From assembly GCA_016195405.1 (NCBI GenBank), contig JACPZP010000116.1:1-45868 (forward strand): a stretch of DNA of 45,868 nucleotides, read 5' to 3'. The notes below the pieces were generated by a model that worked only from the letters and a program-made list of their open reading frames with translations, made no database searches and was not told the DNA's origin. Of this stretch, positions 1-8,721 are shown one piece after another. A program made the translations under genes and the position numbers. Each line of letters starts with the position of its first letter. The first letter of the stretch is position 1. Source of the DNA: Planctomycetota bacterium (GTDB lineage: Bacteria > Planctomycetota > Planctomycetia > Gemmatales > Gemmataceae).

Positions 1-2920
1 TCAGGAAGAAATTGCCCGCTTCATCGACCGGGATATCCGCCTCGTAAATGCCGGCGTTCTTCTGCTCGAATTTGAGATCGACGCGCGGTCCGTCCGGTCC
101 CTTGAATGACGGCGCCGTGATGCCGGTTTTGAATTTCACGCTGGTCAAGGGATTCTTATCCGCGTCCTTGGCGTCGATAGTGACGCGCACTTTGCCGTCG
201 CGCTGCTCCGTGGTCAGGTGCAGGAACTTACCGCTCTCCGTGGGCCGGAGCGACCAATCGACGGTCTGCTCCCAAAACTTGGAGTAAGTGTTGGAGTTGG
301 CCCAGTCCTTGTCCCAATACGCTCTTCCACCCGGATTGGTGCGGGCGTCGCTCGTGAAGGCGATGCTCTTGCCGAGACCGTATTGCCAGTAGGCTAGGAT
401 CGGGAATTCGGCCTCGCCGATCTTGGGCGTCATGATCGGCGCTTCGACGAGCGGCGAAGGACGCTTCGTCGTCCGCACAAAGCCGTAGAGATCTTCCAGT
501 TTGCCGAGGCCTTCAGTCGGACCACCGGCGAATCGTATCTCCGGTGAGAAGGGCTTCTCATGTGTAAAGGACTGGCTTACCAGCCGCGACTCGCGGATAT
601 AAATAGCGGGGAGTTCAGAGGGGTTGGTGATGTGGTACGCGCGCCCGCCGACAAACTGAGCGACCGCCGCCATCTTGTCAACTTCCGCTTTGCCGTGGGT
701 GGTGATGCACACGGTCGTGCAGGTGATCTTGGCGGCCCTCAGCTTCAACAGCATCGCCCTGCTTGCGTTCCAGTGATCGCCGTCGCTGATGAAGATGATG
801 TGCTTGGTGCCGAGCGCGTAAACTGGATTGGTGAGTTGCTTGTATGCTTTGTCGAAGGCCGGGTCGACGTCGGGCATATCGCCCGGGCTCATGGTGTCCA
901 CGAGACTCATGAGGGCGCGCTTCTGGTTGCCGATTTCTTGAAATGGAATGTGCCAGATATGTCCGCCGCCCGGCGCCACCATGCCGTGGTCGTAGTAGAG
1001 CATGCCGACCATATCCATGGAGGAAAGCCGATCGATGGCGAGCTTGGCGATCTTGCGCTGCCAGGCGTTGCCCTCTGCCATTTCGGAGGCGTGCATCATC
1101 ATAACTAGACCGCTCTTGCCTTCGACTTTGAGCGATTTCAAATCGGAGGTCACCGGCATGGCTTTCTCGAGTTCGGTCCCTTGCCAGCCACCGGCGCCGA
1201 AGCCGCGGTTGCCGCCGACCACGATCAAACCGCATCCCTGGTCGTGCGTGTTGCTGCGGAGGACCTTCTGCTGTTCTTCGGATAGTGCGTCCGCGGGAAC
1301 GTTTGCCAGGATGACGCAGTCGAACTTGCTCAGAATGATGGCGAGCTGCGTAGGGTCTTGCGGCAGCCTCTCAGCATCGATCGTGAGCACCTTCAAGCTT
1401 GACCGCGCCCGTTGCAAACGCTCCGCCAGCAATTTGTGCGTGTGGGGCTCGTCACCCTCGCGGTCCGGCTTGGTCGATTCGACAATCAGCACGGCCCGCT
1501 GGCCGCGCGCCATAACGCTGGTGCTGGCTTGATTATTTTCGACGCGGTCGCCCTTGAGTCCGAATTGCACAAGTTTGCCACGGGCGTCTTCCACGCGCGT
1601 TGGAATGAACTGGGCTTCAAAGGTGTATGCGTCTTCCTGCTTGGCGCCGGGTTGTTGGAAATAGAAGACATTCAAGCCGTGTCGCAGCCGAACTTCCTTC
1701 TGGACGAGCGGCTCCTTCTCGAACGAGGGCCGTTCTTCTCCTTCGTCGGGCGCCTTCCGCATTTCCAGGCTGGTCTTGGTCAACTTCAGATCGCCGACGA
1801 CGATTTCCGGATGAAAACTCCGAAGAACAATCCGCAACGGCAGCCGCGTGTCCTTCTCGGTGAACGGCGGCGCCTCGATGCGCTCGACAAGCACTTCGTT
1901 CGGGTTGCGGCGGCCCGCGGCGATGGGCAATACGTCGATTTGCACGCCGTTTTCTTTGGCGATGCGGGCTTGCTCCTCCGCCTGGCCGAGGTTTTCATTG
2001 CCGTCGCTGATGAGGACGAGCCGTTTGCTGGTTCCCTCCGGAAACGACGCCAGGCCGAGCTTGATCGATGCCGCGAGATCGGTGTAAGTGTCGTCGATCC
2101 TGCTGACGAGCTTCGTGAACTTGAGCTGCGGCACGCTCGCGGGCGGCAATTCCAGACGCGGCTTGCGGCCAAAGACGATGAGACCGACCTTGTCCTCCTC
2201 CTTGCCGGCGCCGCGCTTAAGCACCGCGTTGTTCATGAAGGTGCGAATGCGCTCCTCGCGCAGGTCCCGGTTATCGCCTTGGGCATACTCCGGCGGAATG
2301 CTCAGCGAACGATCCCAGAGGAAAATGACGGTGAGATTCTCGTCCGCCCTGCGCGCATGAGTTTCGGCAAGGGCCAACAGAAGGAGCGCGACGACGAAGC
2401 AGCGCAGCCCGATCGCCACCCAGCGCCGCACCGGACCCAACCCCGAAAGGCTGCGATAGCTGAGCCAGATGATCACAGGAACCAAGAGCAGCAGTAAGAG
2501 CCAGAGCGGCTGGAGTGGATCCAATGTCAGAAGCAATTTGTAGCCGTCCGTCAAGTACGCCTGCAATCCGCCGGCGATGCCTTGGCCGAGTCCGAACAGA
2601 AAAACGGCCCCGAGGAAATAACCTGCCGGCGCCGACCAGTTTCCCGTGCTTAAGGCGACCGCCAAGAGAACGGCCAGGATGACCAGCGGAGCCAGCGTAA
2701 GCCAAAAGCCCGCCGCATCGATGGTCAAGCCTTCCGGCTCGATTAGGCCAAGGCCGCCCAAGCCGAATAACAGCAGGCTAGCAGTGCTAAGAAGTAAGCC
2801 AACAGGCCAATGTCCCTTCCGCGCGACCCGCGCGACGAGCCAGCCCGCCATGCCCAGGGCAGCGGCGAGACAAGTGATTGCCAGCCAGTGGTGCCGCAGA
2901 TAGTTCGCGATCGGGTCCAT
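1..2920 (-). CDS. VWA / glutamine amidotransferase-like membrane protein (3' end cut by window)
   Basis: An open frame runs from an ATG at 2918-2920 to the left edge without a stop, about 973 residues so far. The first ~180 residues hold about six hydrophobic segments. A von Willebrand A domain follows at about residues 195-400, with a MIDAS-like DRSLS motif, a downstream Thr in YTDL and an ISDGNEN loop. Around residue 572 a glycine-rich GGNRGFGAGG segment and the T-x-LE that follows resemble the class I glutamine amidotransferase-like fold found in such proteins. A second VWA-like part with FISDGDHW lies near residue 710. Large proteins of this build are common in planctomycetes and are thought to act at the membrane in metal-dependent adhesion or assembly. 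The exact role is unknown. The start is supported by the run of membrane segments right after it. It lies 93 bases downstream of the NHL lipoprotein gene and may share its transcript. Confidence 0.85.
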   Translation of the reverse strand, partial: MDPIANYLRHHWLAITCLAAALGMAGWLVARVARKGHWPVGLLLSTASLLLFGLGGLGLIEPEGLTIDAAGFWLTLAPLVILAVLLAVALSTGNWSAPAGYFLGAVFLFGLGQGIAGGLQAYLTDGYKLLLTLDPLQPLWLLLLLLVPVIIWLSYRSLSGLGPVRRWVAIGLRCFVVALLLLALAETHARRADENLTVIFLWDRSLSIPPEYAQGDNRDLREERIRTFMNNAVLKRGAGKEEDKVGLIVFGRKPRLELPPASVPQLKFTKLVSRIDDTYTDLAASIKLGLASFPEGTSKRLVLISDGNENLGQAEEQARIAKENGVQIDVLPIAAGRRNPNEVLVERIEAPPFTEKDTRLPLRIVLRSFHPEIVVGDLKLTKTSLEMRKAPDEGEERPSFEKEPLVQKEVRLRHGLNVFYFQQPGAKQEDAYTFEAQFIPTRVEDARGKLVQFGLKGDRVENNQASTSVMARGQRAVLIVESTKPDREGDEPHTHKLLAERLQRARSSLKVLTIDAERLPQDPTQLAIILSKFDCVILANVPADALSEEQQKVLRSNTHDQGCGLIVVGGNRGFGAGGWQGTELEKAMPVTSDLKSLKVEGKSGLVMMMHASEMAEGNAWQRKIAKLAIDRLSSMDMVGMLYYDHGMVAPGGGHIWHIPFQEIGNQKRALMSLVDTMSPGDMPDVDPAFDKAYKQLTNPVYALGTKHIIFISDGDHWNASRAMLLKLRAAKITCTTVCITTHGKAEVDKMAAVAQFVGGRAYHITNPSELPAIYIRESRLVSQSFTHEKPFSPEIRFAGGPTEGLGKLEDLYGFVRTTKRPSPLVEAPIMTPKIGEAEFPILAYWQYGLGKSIAFTSDARTNPGGRAYWDKDWANSNTYSKFWEQTVDWSLRPTESGKFLHLTTEQRDGKVRVTIDAKDADKNPLTSVKFKTGITAPSFKGPDGPRVDLKFEQKNAGIYEADIPVDEAGNFFL

Positions 2921-3013
2921 GAGAGTTCGCCCGTCCGCTTGTCGTTTCGCCCCCGCTGAGTCCCTGCGAGCGCGAAACGCAAGCGATGTTCCTTGATTGT
3001 GGTCTGGCGCCGA

Positions 3014-3931
3014 TCAGAAATCAATCCTCTGCACGCGATCGTTTTCACTATCGACGACGTGCACGCGTCCCCGGCTATCGACGCCAATCGCCCACGGACT
3101 GTTCAGACGGCCCGGTTGCCTGCCCGGCCCGCCCCAAGTGCCCAGCGATTCGCCTCGGAGATTGAACTTCTGCACGCGATGGTTGCCGTATTCCACCACA
3201 TAGAGTTTGGAGTCCGGACCGGACGAAAACGCCAAATCGTACGGATAAGAAAGTTGCCCCAGCCCGTCCCCTGGCGTTCCCCAGCTGCGGACGAAGGCGC
3301 CCTCCGTGGTGAACACCTGAATGCGATGGTTGCACGCGTCGGCGACGTAAAGGTTGCCGTCTGGTCCAAGAGCCATGGCGCGGATGCGCGCGAACTGCCC
3401 AATCTCCGACCCGGGACTGCCCCAGCACTTGACGAAGTTGCCGTCGGAATCGAACTTGCTGATGCGCTGGTTCTCGCCGAATTCCGAAATGTAGAAATTG
3501 CCTGGGGAGTCGCAAAGGGCGTCGCTGATGTAGCTGAGTTGGCCCGGCTCGGTTCCCGGTTTGCCGCCGATGGTCCGCAACAAATCGCCGTCGGGAGAAT
3601 AAACGCGCACACAGTTATAGTGCGAATCGCTGACGACGAGGTTGCCGGCCGCATCGACGCTCAGTCCGCTGGGCCGGCCGTTGCGATAGTCCGGCGGCGT
3701 CCAGCTCTTACCAAGGAATTTGCCGTCGCGGTCGAACACCTGGATGCGCGCGGTCCAGTCGACGAGATAGAGCCGATCCTGTTGATCGATAGCGATGGCC
3801 CGCGGCTTGACGAGTTCGCCGCCCTGAATGCCGCGCTTGCCCCAGACGAGTTCGGGAACCTCGGGTGAGCGGCCGCAACCAAGCGCTGCCATACACAGAA
3901 AAATCGCCGGAATGTATTTGGTTAGCGGCAT
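3014..3931 (-). CDS. NHL-repeat beta-propeller lipoprotein
   Basis: The 305-residue product starts with a lipoprotein signal peptide: MPLTKY, a hydrophobic stretch, then the lipobox-like MAALGCG with Cys near residue 19. The rest is made of about six NHL repeats, recognisable by recurring G-x-L-YV-x-D--NHR-x-x-F patterns such as NLYVADACNHRIQVF and KLYVVEYGNHRVQKF. NHL propellers are extracytoplasmic scaffolds or binding surfaces, and no catalytic residues are evident. It is probably anchored on the periplasmic side of a membrane. It sits between yacG upstream and the large VWA membrane protein downstream on the same strand. A long palindromic repeat separates it from yacG, so it may be transcribed apart from the chaperone genes. 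The family call is secure; the partner is unknown. Confidence 0.9.
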   Translation of the reverse strand: MPLTKYIPAIFLCMAALGCGRSPEVPELVWGKRGIQGGELVKPRAIAIDQQDRLYLVDWTARIQVFDRDGKFLGKSWTPPDYRNGRPSGLSVDAAGNLVVSDSHYNCVRVYSPDGDLLRTIGGKPGTEPGQLSYISDALCDSPGNFYISEFGENQRISKFDSDGNFVKCWGSPGSEIGQFARIRAMALGPDGNLYVADACNHRIQVFTTEGAFVRSWGTPGDGLGQLSYPYDLAFSSGPDSKLYVVEYGNHRVQKFNLRGESLGTWGGPGRQPGRLNSPWAIGVDSRGRVHVVDSENDRVQRIDF

Positions 3932-3944
3932 CGGCGATCCCCAC

Positions 3945-4029
3945 GTTAGCCGCGAGCCACCGGCGAGCGCGGACGGGACCCTGTCGGTGACAGCACCTGG
4001 CCGCGCTCGCCGCTGGCTCGCGGCTAAAC
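3945..4029. repeat. Dispersed palindromic element, GTTTAGCCGCGAGCC type
   Basis: Two inverted arms at 3945-3972 and 4001-4029 match except for one extra T and one G/C difference. They flank a small hairpin at 3981-3993 (CTGTC-GGT-GACAG). A single arm of the same sequence occurs at 13898-13926, so this is a dispersed family. It lies in the gap between the NHL gene and yacG. Confidence 0.85.
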
Positions 4030-4108
4030 GGCTAAACGAATCCCCTCTACGCTAACAGGTTTTCCGCGTGGCCGCCACGCGCGCGCAAAAAAAGAGAGGC
4101 GCAGATGA

Positions 4109-4366
4109 CTACGCCTCTTCTCTATTGGGAACGGCCGAAGGAACGGCCGAATTGGGGGGTGCATCCAAGTCGGAGTCTTCCAGGTCGGAATCTTCCAGGT
4201 CGGTCTCTGTCTCCTCCGAGGCCGTTCCCAGGCGGTATTTCCCGCCTAACCAGCGTCCCAGGTCAATGAGCCTGCAGCGCGGACTGCAGAACGGCCAATC
4301 CGGCCATTCCCTCGGCCCTTGACCATCCATGGCGCGATCGCAAATGGGGCAACGTACCCTATTCAT
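4109..4366 (-). CDS. yacG: YacG-like zinc protein (DNA gyrase inhibitor family)
   Basis: The 85-residue protein begins MNRVRCPICDRAM and shows the family's two Cys pairs, CPIC and FCSPRC, followed by RLIDLGRWLGGKYRLG. This is the hallmark order of YacG, a small zinc protein that binds GyrB and inhibits DNA gyrase in E. coli. The C-terminal tail is acidic and contains a short duplicated EDSDLEDSDL stretch. I chose the ATG at 4364-4366 because the zinc module starts there; the longer open frame to 4492 overlaps the upstream gene and adds only low-complexity basic sequence. It starts 13 bases after the stop of the FmdB-type gene, so the two are probably cotranscribed. Confidence 0.88.
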   Translation of the reverse strand: MNRVRCPICDRAMDGQGPREWPDWPFCSPRCRLIDLGRWLGGKYRLGTASEETETDLEDSDLEDSDLDAPPNSAVPSAVPNREEA

Positions 4367-4379
4367 CGGAAGGTCGCCT

Positions 4380-4727
4380 TCAAGACTTGGGTTTTTTCGC
4401 GGGCGAACTTGTGGAGCTTGTGTCTTTTGCCCCCGCGGAAGCGGATTGGTCGGCACTCTTGGCGTCCGACTTGGACTTGGATGCCTCGCCATCGGTGGAA
4501 GAAGGTTTGGTTTCCTCGGCCTTGGCGGCGCTCTTGTAGGACTCGCTGCGGTAATCGGTCTGGTAGAATCCCGACCCCTTGAAAATGATCGCCGCCCCCG
4601 TGCCGATCAGTCGCCGCAGCTTCGACTTCTTGCACTTCGGACATTTCTTGAGCGGCTTGTCCATCATGGACTGAAATTCCTCGAAAGTATGGTTGCAAGC
4701 ATCGCACTGATAATCGTAAGTTGGCAT
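4380..4727 (-). CDS. FmdB/YdiP-family zinc ribbon protein
   Basis: The 115-residue protein opens with MPTYDYQCDACNHTFE and continues with KKCPKCKKSKLRRLIG, giving the two CxxC pairs of the FmdB regulatory-protein zinc ribbon. The GSGFYQTDY motif, typical of this family, follows. The last ~45 residues are a low-complexity Lys/Ser/Ala tail. FmdB-type proteins are described as putative regulators; the biochemical role is not settled. It lies between grpE (111 bases upstream) and yacG (13 bases downstream), at the tail of the chaperone cluster. Confidence 0.9.
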   Translation of the reverse strand: MPTYDYQCDACNHTFEEFQSMMDKPLKKCPKCKKSKLRRLIGTGAAIIFKGSGFYQTDYRSESYKSAAKAEETKPSSTDGEASKSKSDAKSADQSASAGAKDTSSTSSPAKKPKS

Positions 4728-4838
4728 TTCGTCTCTCGCCTAGGATAGAATTCGTTGCGTCGCCACCCCCCCAAACACCCCCCACGACGCATTCAATTCC
4801 GGAAGTCTCAACGGCAAAGGGGTTTAGGGAATGCGTCG

Positions 4839-5387
4839 CTACCCTGCCTTGCTCGACACCACAACTTTGGCAGGCCGCAATACACGATCGCTGAGCATGA
4901 AGCCGTTCTCGAGCACCTGGAGAATCGTATTCGGTTCCACGTCGCCAGACGGCTTTTGCATGACCGCTTGATGTCGATTCGGGTCGAACGGCTGGCCTTG
5001 GGCATCAATCCGAATGATGCCGTGCTTCTTCAATAGTTCGAGAAACTGCGACTGCACCATCGCGACACCCTGCACCAGCGGTCCCGTTTCCTTGGCTTCT
5101 TTGGCCGCCGCCGTCGCCCGTTCGAGATTGTCGATGACCGGTAAAAGATCGAGAACGAGCGGCGTGTACCAGTATTTCTTCTCCTGCTCGCGATCCTGGC
5201 GGTTGCGCTTCTGATAGTTCTCGAACTCGGCCCGAATCCGCTGAGCGAGATCCTTGAACTCATCGCGCTCACCGGCCAGCTTGCGCAAGCCTTCCAGTTC
5301 ATCGGCGGGCACGGTCACGATGCTCGTGTCGGCAGTCGCGTGTTCCGTTGCCGTGGCTTCGTCGTAGCCCGCTTTTTCATTGGCCAT
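4839..5387 (-). CDS. grpE: GrpE nucleotide exchange factor
   Basis: GrpE releases ADP from DnaK in the Hsp70 cycle in the cytoplasm. The 182-residue protein has the usual acidic, variable N-terminus, a long helix (about residues 30-75, including FENYQKRNRQDREQ) and the conserved C-terminal beta domain with FDPNRHQAVMQ and NGFMLSDRVLRPAKVVVS. Its length is normal for the family. The start codon overlaps the 3' end of dnaJ by 11 bases, so translation is likely coupled. No dnaK is present in the window. Confidence 0.95.
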   Translation of the reverse strand: MANEKAGYDEATATEHATADTSIVTVPADELEGLRKLAGERDEFKDLAQRIRAEFENYQKRNRQDREQEKKYWYTPLVLDLLPVIDNLERATAAAKEAKETGPLVQGVAMVQSQFLELLKKHGIIRIDAQGQPFDPNRHQAVMQKPSGDVEPNTILQVLENGFMLSDRVLRPAKVVVSSKAG

Positions 5388-6525
5388 GATGTTCCCTCGT
5401 TTTACCGCTTTCTTCCGCTCCCGCGAACAGGCTCTTGAGCTTTTCGAAAAAGCCTGTGCGCTCGGGCGAAACGTGGCTCTTGTCGATCTCGGCCATTTCG
5501 CGGAGCAGCTCTTCTTGCCGTTTGGTGAGATTCCGCGGCGTCTCCACCGTTAGCACCACCACCAGGTCGCCGGTCCGGCGGGAGCGAATATTCGGCATCC
5601 CTTTGCCGGGCACCCGCACCACCTCTCCCGCCTGTACGCCCGGCTTGATCTTCTGCGCGATCGCGCCGTCGAGCGTCGGAATTTCAATCTCACCGCCCAG
5701 AGCCGCCTGGCTGAAGGTGATCGGCACCTGGCAAATCAGGTGATCGCCCTCGCGGCGAAAGAGTTCATGTTCGCGTACCAGGGTTTCCACGATCAGATCG
5801 CCGCGCGGGGCGCCGGCTTCACCCGCTTCGCCTTCCCCGCGCAGTGCAAGCTGCATGCCGTGGAAAGCGCCGGCCGGGATCGAAACGTCGACGACGCGTT
5901 TCGCTTGTACGCGTCCCTTGCCAAGACATCCGGTGCACGGATCGGTGACGATGGTGCGCCGCCCGCCGCAGCCGCGACAGACTTGCTGCACCCGGAAAAA
6001 CCCCTGATTGAGGAGGACCACTCCCTGTCCGTGGCATTGCCGGCAAGTCGCCGGTCGCGTTCCCTTGCGGCATCCCGTTCCGGAGCAGTCCGGACAGGTT
6101 TCCTTGCGTGCGAAGCTCAAGCTCTTCTTGCAGCCCTTGGCCGCCTGGAACAAGTCGATTTCGAGGCGATAAAGAAGGTCGTCGCCCGCCTGTGGACCAC
6201 GAGACCGCCGGCCGCCGCCGCCGAAAAAGCCGTCGAACAAGTCGCCGACGAAGTCGAAGATGTTTTGAGCGTTGCCGAAGTCGGGCAGGCCCATGCCTTC
6301 GAGGCCCGCGTGGCCATAGCGATCGTAGCGGTGGCGCTTGTCGGAGTCACTGAGGACGGCGTAGGCCTCGGCGGCTTCCTTGAACTTTTGGGCGGCTTCC
6401 TCATCGCCGGAGTTACGGTCCGGATGAAATTTCAAGGCCAAGGCGCGGTAGGCTTTTTTCAGCTCCTCCTCGCCGGCCTCCTTGCTGACGCCGAGGATTT
6501 CATAAAAGTCCCGCTTCGTGGTCAT
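5377..6525 (-). CDS. dnaJ: DnaJ co-chaperone (type I Hsp40)
   Basis: DnaJ delivers substrates to DnaK and stimulates its ATPase. The 382-residue protein has an N-terminal J domain with the HPD motif (KFHPDRN, near residue 34), a Gly/Phe-rich linker (FDGFFGGGGRRSRG), four zinc-binding CxxCxGxG-type repeats (CPDCSGTG, CRQCHGQG, CRGCGGRR, CTGCLGKG) and the C-terminal substrate-binding domains. The third repeat has R in place of the last G. It overlaps grpE by 11 bases downstream. About 190 bases carrying two dispersed repeats separate it from groEL2, so it may have its own promoter or depend on readthrough. Confidence 0.96.
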   Translation of the reverse strand: MTTKRDFYEILGVSKEAGEEELKKAYRALALKFHPDRNSGDEEAAQKFKEAAEAYAVLSDSDKRHRYDRYGHAGLEGMGLPDFGNAQNIFDFVGDLFDGFFGGGGRRSRGPQAGDDLLYRLEIDLFQAAKGCKKSLSFARKETCPDCSGTGCRKGTRPATCRQCHGQGVVLLNQGFFRVQQVCRGCGGRRTIVTDPCTGCLGKGRVQAKRVVDVSIPAGAFHGMQLALRGEGEAGEAGAPRGDLIVETLVREHELFRREGDHLICQVPITFSQAALGGEIEIPTLDGAIAQKIKPGVQAGEVVRVPGKGMPNIRSRRTGDLVVVLTVETPRNLTKRQEELLREMAEIDKSHVSPERTGFFEKLKSLFAGAEESGKTREHHGQ

Positions 6526-6543
6526 TTCCAGACCCTTAACGTA

Positions 6544-6615
6544 ACAAGATGACAGGACGACGCGATGACAAGATGCATGAGATCATCGTGTCACCTAGTC
6601 ATCGTGTCATCTTGT
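6544..6615. repeat. Inverted repeat rich in GATGACAAGATG motifs
   Basis: ACAAGATGACA at 6544-6554 is perfectly complementary to TGTCATCTTGT at 6605-6615. Further GATGACAAGATG and TCATCGTGTCA segments lie between them, so several alternative stems can form. It lies in the dnaJ-groEL2 gap directly next to a second palindromic element. Confidence 0.7.
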
Positions 6616-6649
6616 CATTTGCTTGCCGGAAATACAATGGCGACCAATC

Positions 6650-6712
6650 GTAGGACGGTTTTCCAAACCGTCCCTCCTCGCGAAATAGGACGGCTTGGGA
6701 AAGCCGTCCTAC
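6650..6712. repeat. Dispersed palindromic element, GTAGGACGG type (copy 1)
   Basis: Two hairpins, 6653-6673 and 6688-6709, each start GGACGG and end CCGTCC. The outer ends GTAGGACGG and CCGTCCTAC can also pair with each other, giving a three-stem fold. A close relative is at 17875-17930. This copy begins right downstream of the groEL2 stop codon on the minus strand and could also help end transcription or protect the 3' end. Confidence 0.8.
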
Positions 6713-6715
6713 GCG

Positions 6716-8335
6716 TTAGCGGATCGCACCGGCCACCTTGCTCTTCGGCTCGTCCTCGTCGATCTTGGTGATCATCACCTCGGTCGTGAGCATGAGCCCG
6801 GCGATGCTGGCCGCGTTCTGCAGGGCCGAGCGCGTCACCTTGGTCGGATCGACGATGCCGGCCTTAAACATGTCTACGTATTCGCCGCTATTGGCATTAT
6901 AGCCTACGTTGACCGACTTCTGCTGCTTGACCTCGTCGGCGACCACGGCGCCGTCGGTGCCGGAGTTTTCGGCTAGCGTGCGGATCGGCTTCTCCAGGGC
7001 GCGGGCCACGATCTCGGCGCCGAAGCTTTCGTCGCCCTTGAGCTTCTCGGCCAGCTTCTCGACCGGTTCGATCGCCCGAATCAGCGCGACGCCGCCGCCT
7101 GGCAGAATCCCTTCGGCGACCGCGGCCCGAGTTGCGTGCAGCGCGTCCTCGACACGGCCCTTCTTCTGTTTCATGTCGGCCTCGGTTGCGGCGCCGACGC
7201 GGATGATGGCCACGCCGCCTGTCAGCTTGGCGAGCCGTTCGCTGAATTTTTCCTTGTCGTACTCGCTTTCGGTCTGCTCCATCTGGGCGCGGATCTGCTC
7301 GATGCGCTTCTGGATGTTCGGCCTCTTGCCGGCGCCGTTGATGATGGTGCAGCTTTCCTTTTCGACGCGAACCGTTTTGGCCTGACCCATTTGGTCGAGG
7401 GTGATGTTCTCGAGCTTGAGGCCCAGATCTTCGCTGATGAACTGGCCGCCGGTAAGGACCGCGATGTCGCCCAGCATGGCTTTACGGCGATCGCCGAAGC
7501 CGGGGGCCTTGACCGCACAGACGTTGAGGACGCCGCGGAGTCGGTTGACGACCAGAGCCGCCAAGGCTTCGCTTTCCACGTCTTCGGCGATGATCAAAAG
7601 CGGCTTGGCCGACTGCGCGATCTTCTCCAGAAGCGGCAGCATGTCGCGGACGTTGGAAAGTTTCTTCTCATAGATGAGGATGTACGGGTCTTCCAACTCG
7701 GCCTTCATCTCGGTTGGATTGGTGACGAAGTAAGGTGAGATATAGCCCTTGTCGAACTGCATGCCTTCGACGAAATCGAGCGAAGTCTCGGAAGTCTTGC
7801 CTTCCTCAACGGTGATGACGCCGTCCTTGCCGACCTTCTCGAACGCATCGGCCATCAGCTTGCCGATGGTCGGGTCATTATTCGCGCTGATGCTGGCGAC
7901 CTGCTCCATCTCCTCCTTCTTGGAGAGCTTTTTCGACATGCTTTCGAGATGGCTCACGGCCGTATCGACCGCTTTGTCGATGCCGCGCTTGACGAGCATC
8001 GGGTTGGCGCCGGAGGTAATGCTGCGCAGGCCTTCTTGATAAATCGACAGTGCCAGGATGGTCGCCGTGGTAGTGCCGTCGCCGGCCACGTCGCTGGTTT
8101 TCTGGGCGACGGCGTTGACGAGCTTGGCGCCCATGTTCTCGAAAGGATCGGGAAGCTCAATCTCCTTGCTGACCGTGACTCCATCCTTCGTGACGGTTGG
8201 TCCGCCGAAGCTTTTCTCGATGATGACGTTTCGCCCGGTCGGTCCGAGCGTGCTGCCGACCGCCTTGGCGAGCTTTTCAGCGCCTTGGAGAAGCTTCTTG
8301 CGGGCGTCATCGGTGTACAGAAGTTGTTTGGCCAT
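6716..8335 (-). CDS. groEL: GroEL-type chaperonin, paralogue 2
   Basis: A 539-residue group I chaperonin 60 subunit. It shows the ATP-site signature VAGDGTTTATIL and TLGPTGRNV near the N-terminus, plus the AAVAEGILPGGG equatorial motif. It ends SKVAGAIR and lacks the Gly-Gly-Met tail carried by the other copy in this window. Loss of that tail is common in second copies and may indicate an altered substrate range or lower packing of the ring cavity, which is an inference. It lies 33 bases downstream of the clan AA protease-like gene and upstream of dnaJ on the same strand. It is almost certainly an expressed chaperonin because the nucleotide-binding motifs are intact. Confidence 0.96.
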   Translation of the reverse strand: MAKQLLYTDDARKKLLQGAEKLAKAVGSTLGPTGRNVIIEKSFGGPTVTKDGVTVSKEIELPDPFENMGAKLVNAVAQKTSDVAGDGTTTATILALSIYQEGLRSITSGANPMLVKRGIDKAVDTAVSHLESMSKKLSKKEEMEQVASISANNDPTIGKLMADAFEKVGKDGVITVEEGKTSETSLDFVEGMQFDKGYISPYFVTNPTEMKAELEDPYILIYEKKLSNVRDMLPLLEKIAQSAKPLLIIAEDVESEALAALVVNRLRGVLNVCAVKAPGFGDRRKAMLGDIAVLTGGQFISEDLGLKLENITLDQMGQAKTVRVEKESCTIINGAGKRPNIQKRIEQIRAQMEQTESEYDKEKFSERLAKLTGGVAIIRVGAATEADMKQKKGRVEDALHATRAAVAEGILPGGGVALIRAIEPVEKLAEKLKGDESFGAEIVARALEKPIRTLAENSGTDGAVVADEVKQQKSVNVGYNANSGEYVDMFKAGIVDPTKVTRSALQNAASIAGLMLTTEVMITKIDEDEPKSKVAGAIR

Positions 8336-8368
8336 GATCTCTCAATCTCCTTTGAATTCAATAGAAAT

Positions 8369-8719
8369 CTATTTCTTGGGTGCAATCCGATTGATTCGGA
8401 CGTGGTTTTTCGAAACATCGATTAATATCCGGCAGTCGAGCAGCATCTTCATTCCAATCAAGGCCTCGTCGCTGTCGGTAAGGTAAATCTGGGCGGTTCG
8501 AGTTACTCCTTTGAGAGCGACCTTTCCCTTAAACCAGAGTTCCCTTTTCTGTCGGCCATCCGCATATTCCACGACGTTTGTTCCCGCCAGCTGCAGACCT
8601 AACTCAACTGCTAGGTCAGTCGGGAGGCACATATAGCCGGAGAAGCCGGTATCAAGAAGCGCCGGTATGTTTGCTCGGCCACGCAGTCCTTGAACTTCGA
8701 CTTCAACCATGGGAAACAT
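8369..8719 (-). CDS. Clan AA (retropepsin-like) aspartic protease domain protein
   Basis: A 116-residue single-domain protein. Near residue 22 it carries ALLDTGFSGYMCLP, matching the catalytic Asp-Thr-Gly and the following strand of clan AA aspartic proteases. The later DEALIGMKMLLDCRILID resembles the second conserved block (hydrophobic-G-x-x-x-L) of small bacterial retropepsin-like proteins. Such proteins act as homodimers, each supplying one Asp. There is no signal peptide, so it is probably cytoplasmic. It starts 2 bases after the stop of an 87-residue gene, and the two form a unit inserted between groES and groEL2. The fold call is fairly firm. Its substrate is unknown. Confidence 0.78.
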   Translation of the reverse strand: MFPMVEVEVQGLRGRANIPALLDTGFSGYMCLPTDLAVELGLQLAGTNVVEYADGRQKRELWFKGKVALKGVTRTAQIYLTDSDEALIGMKMLLDCRILIDVSKNHVRINRIAPKK

Positions 8720-8721
8720 GG

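Noticed and set aside
1412..2497. Plus-strand open frame of 361 residues
   Set aside because: It is antisense to the VWA gene, whose minus frame runs uninterrupted with a MIDAS motif.
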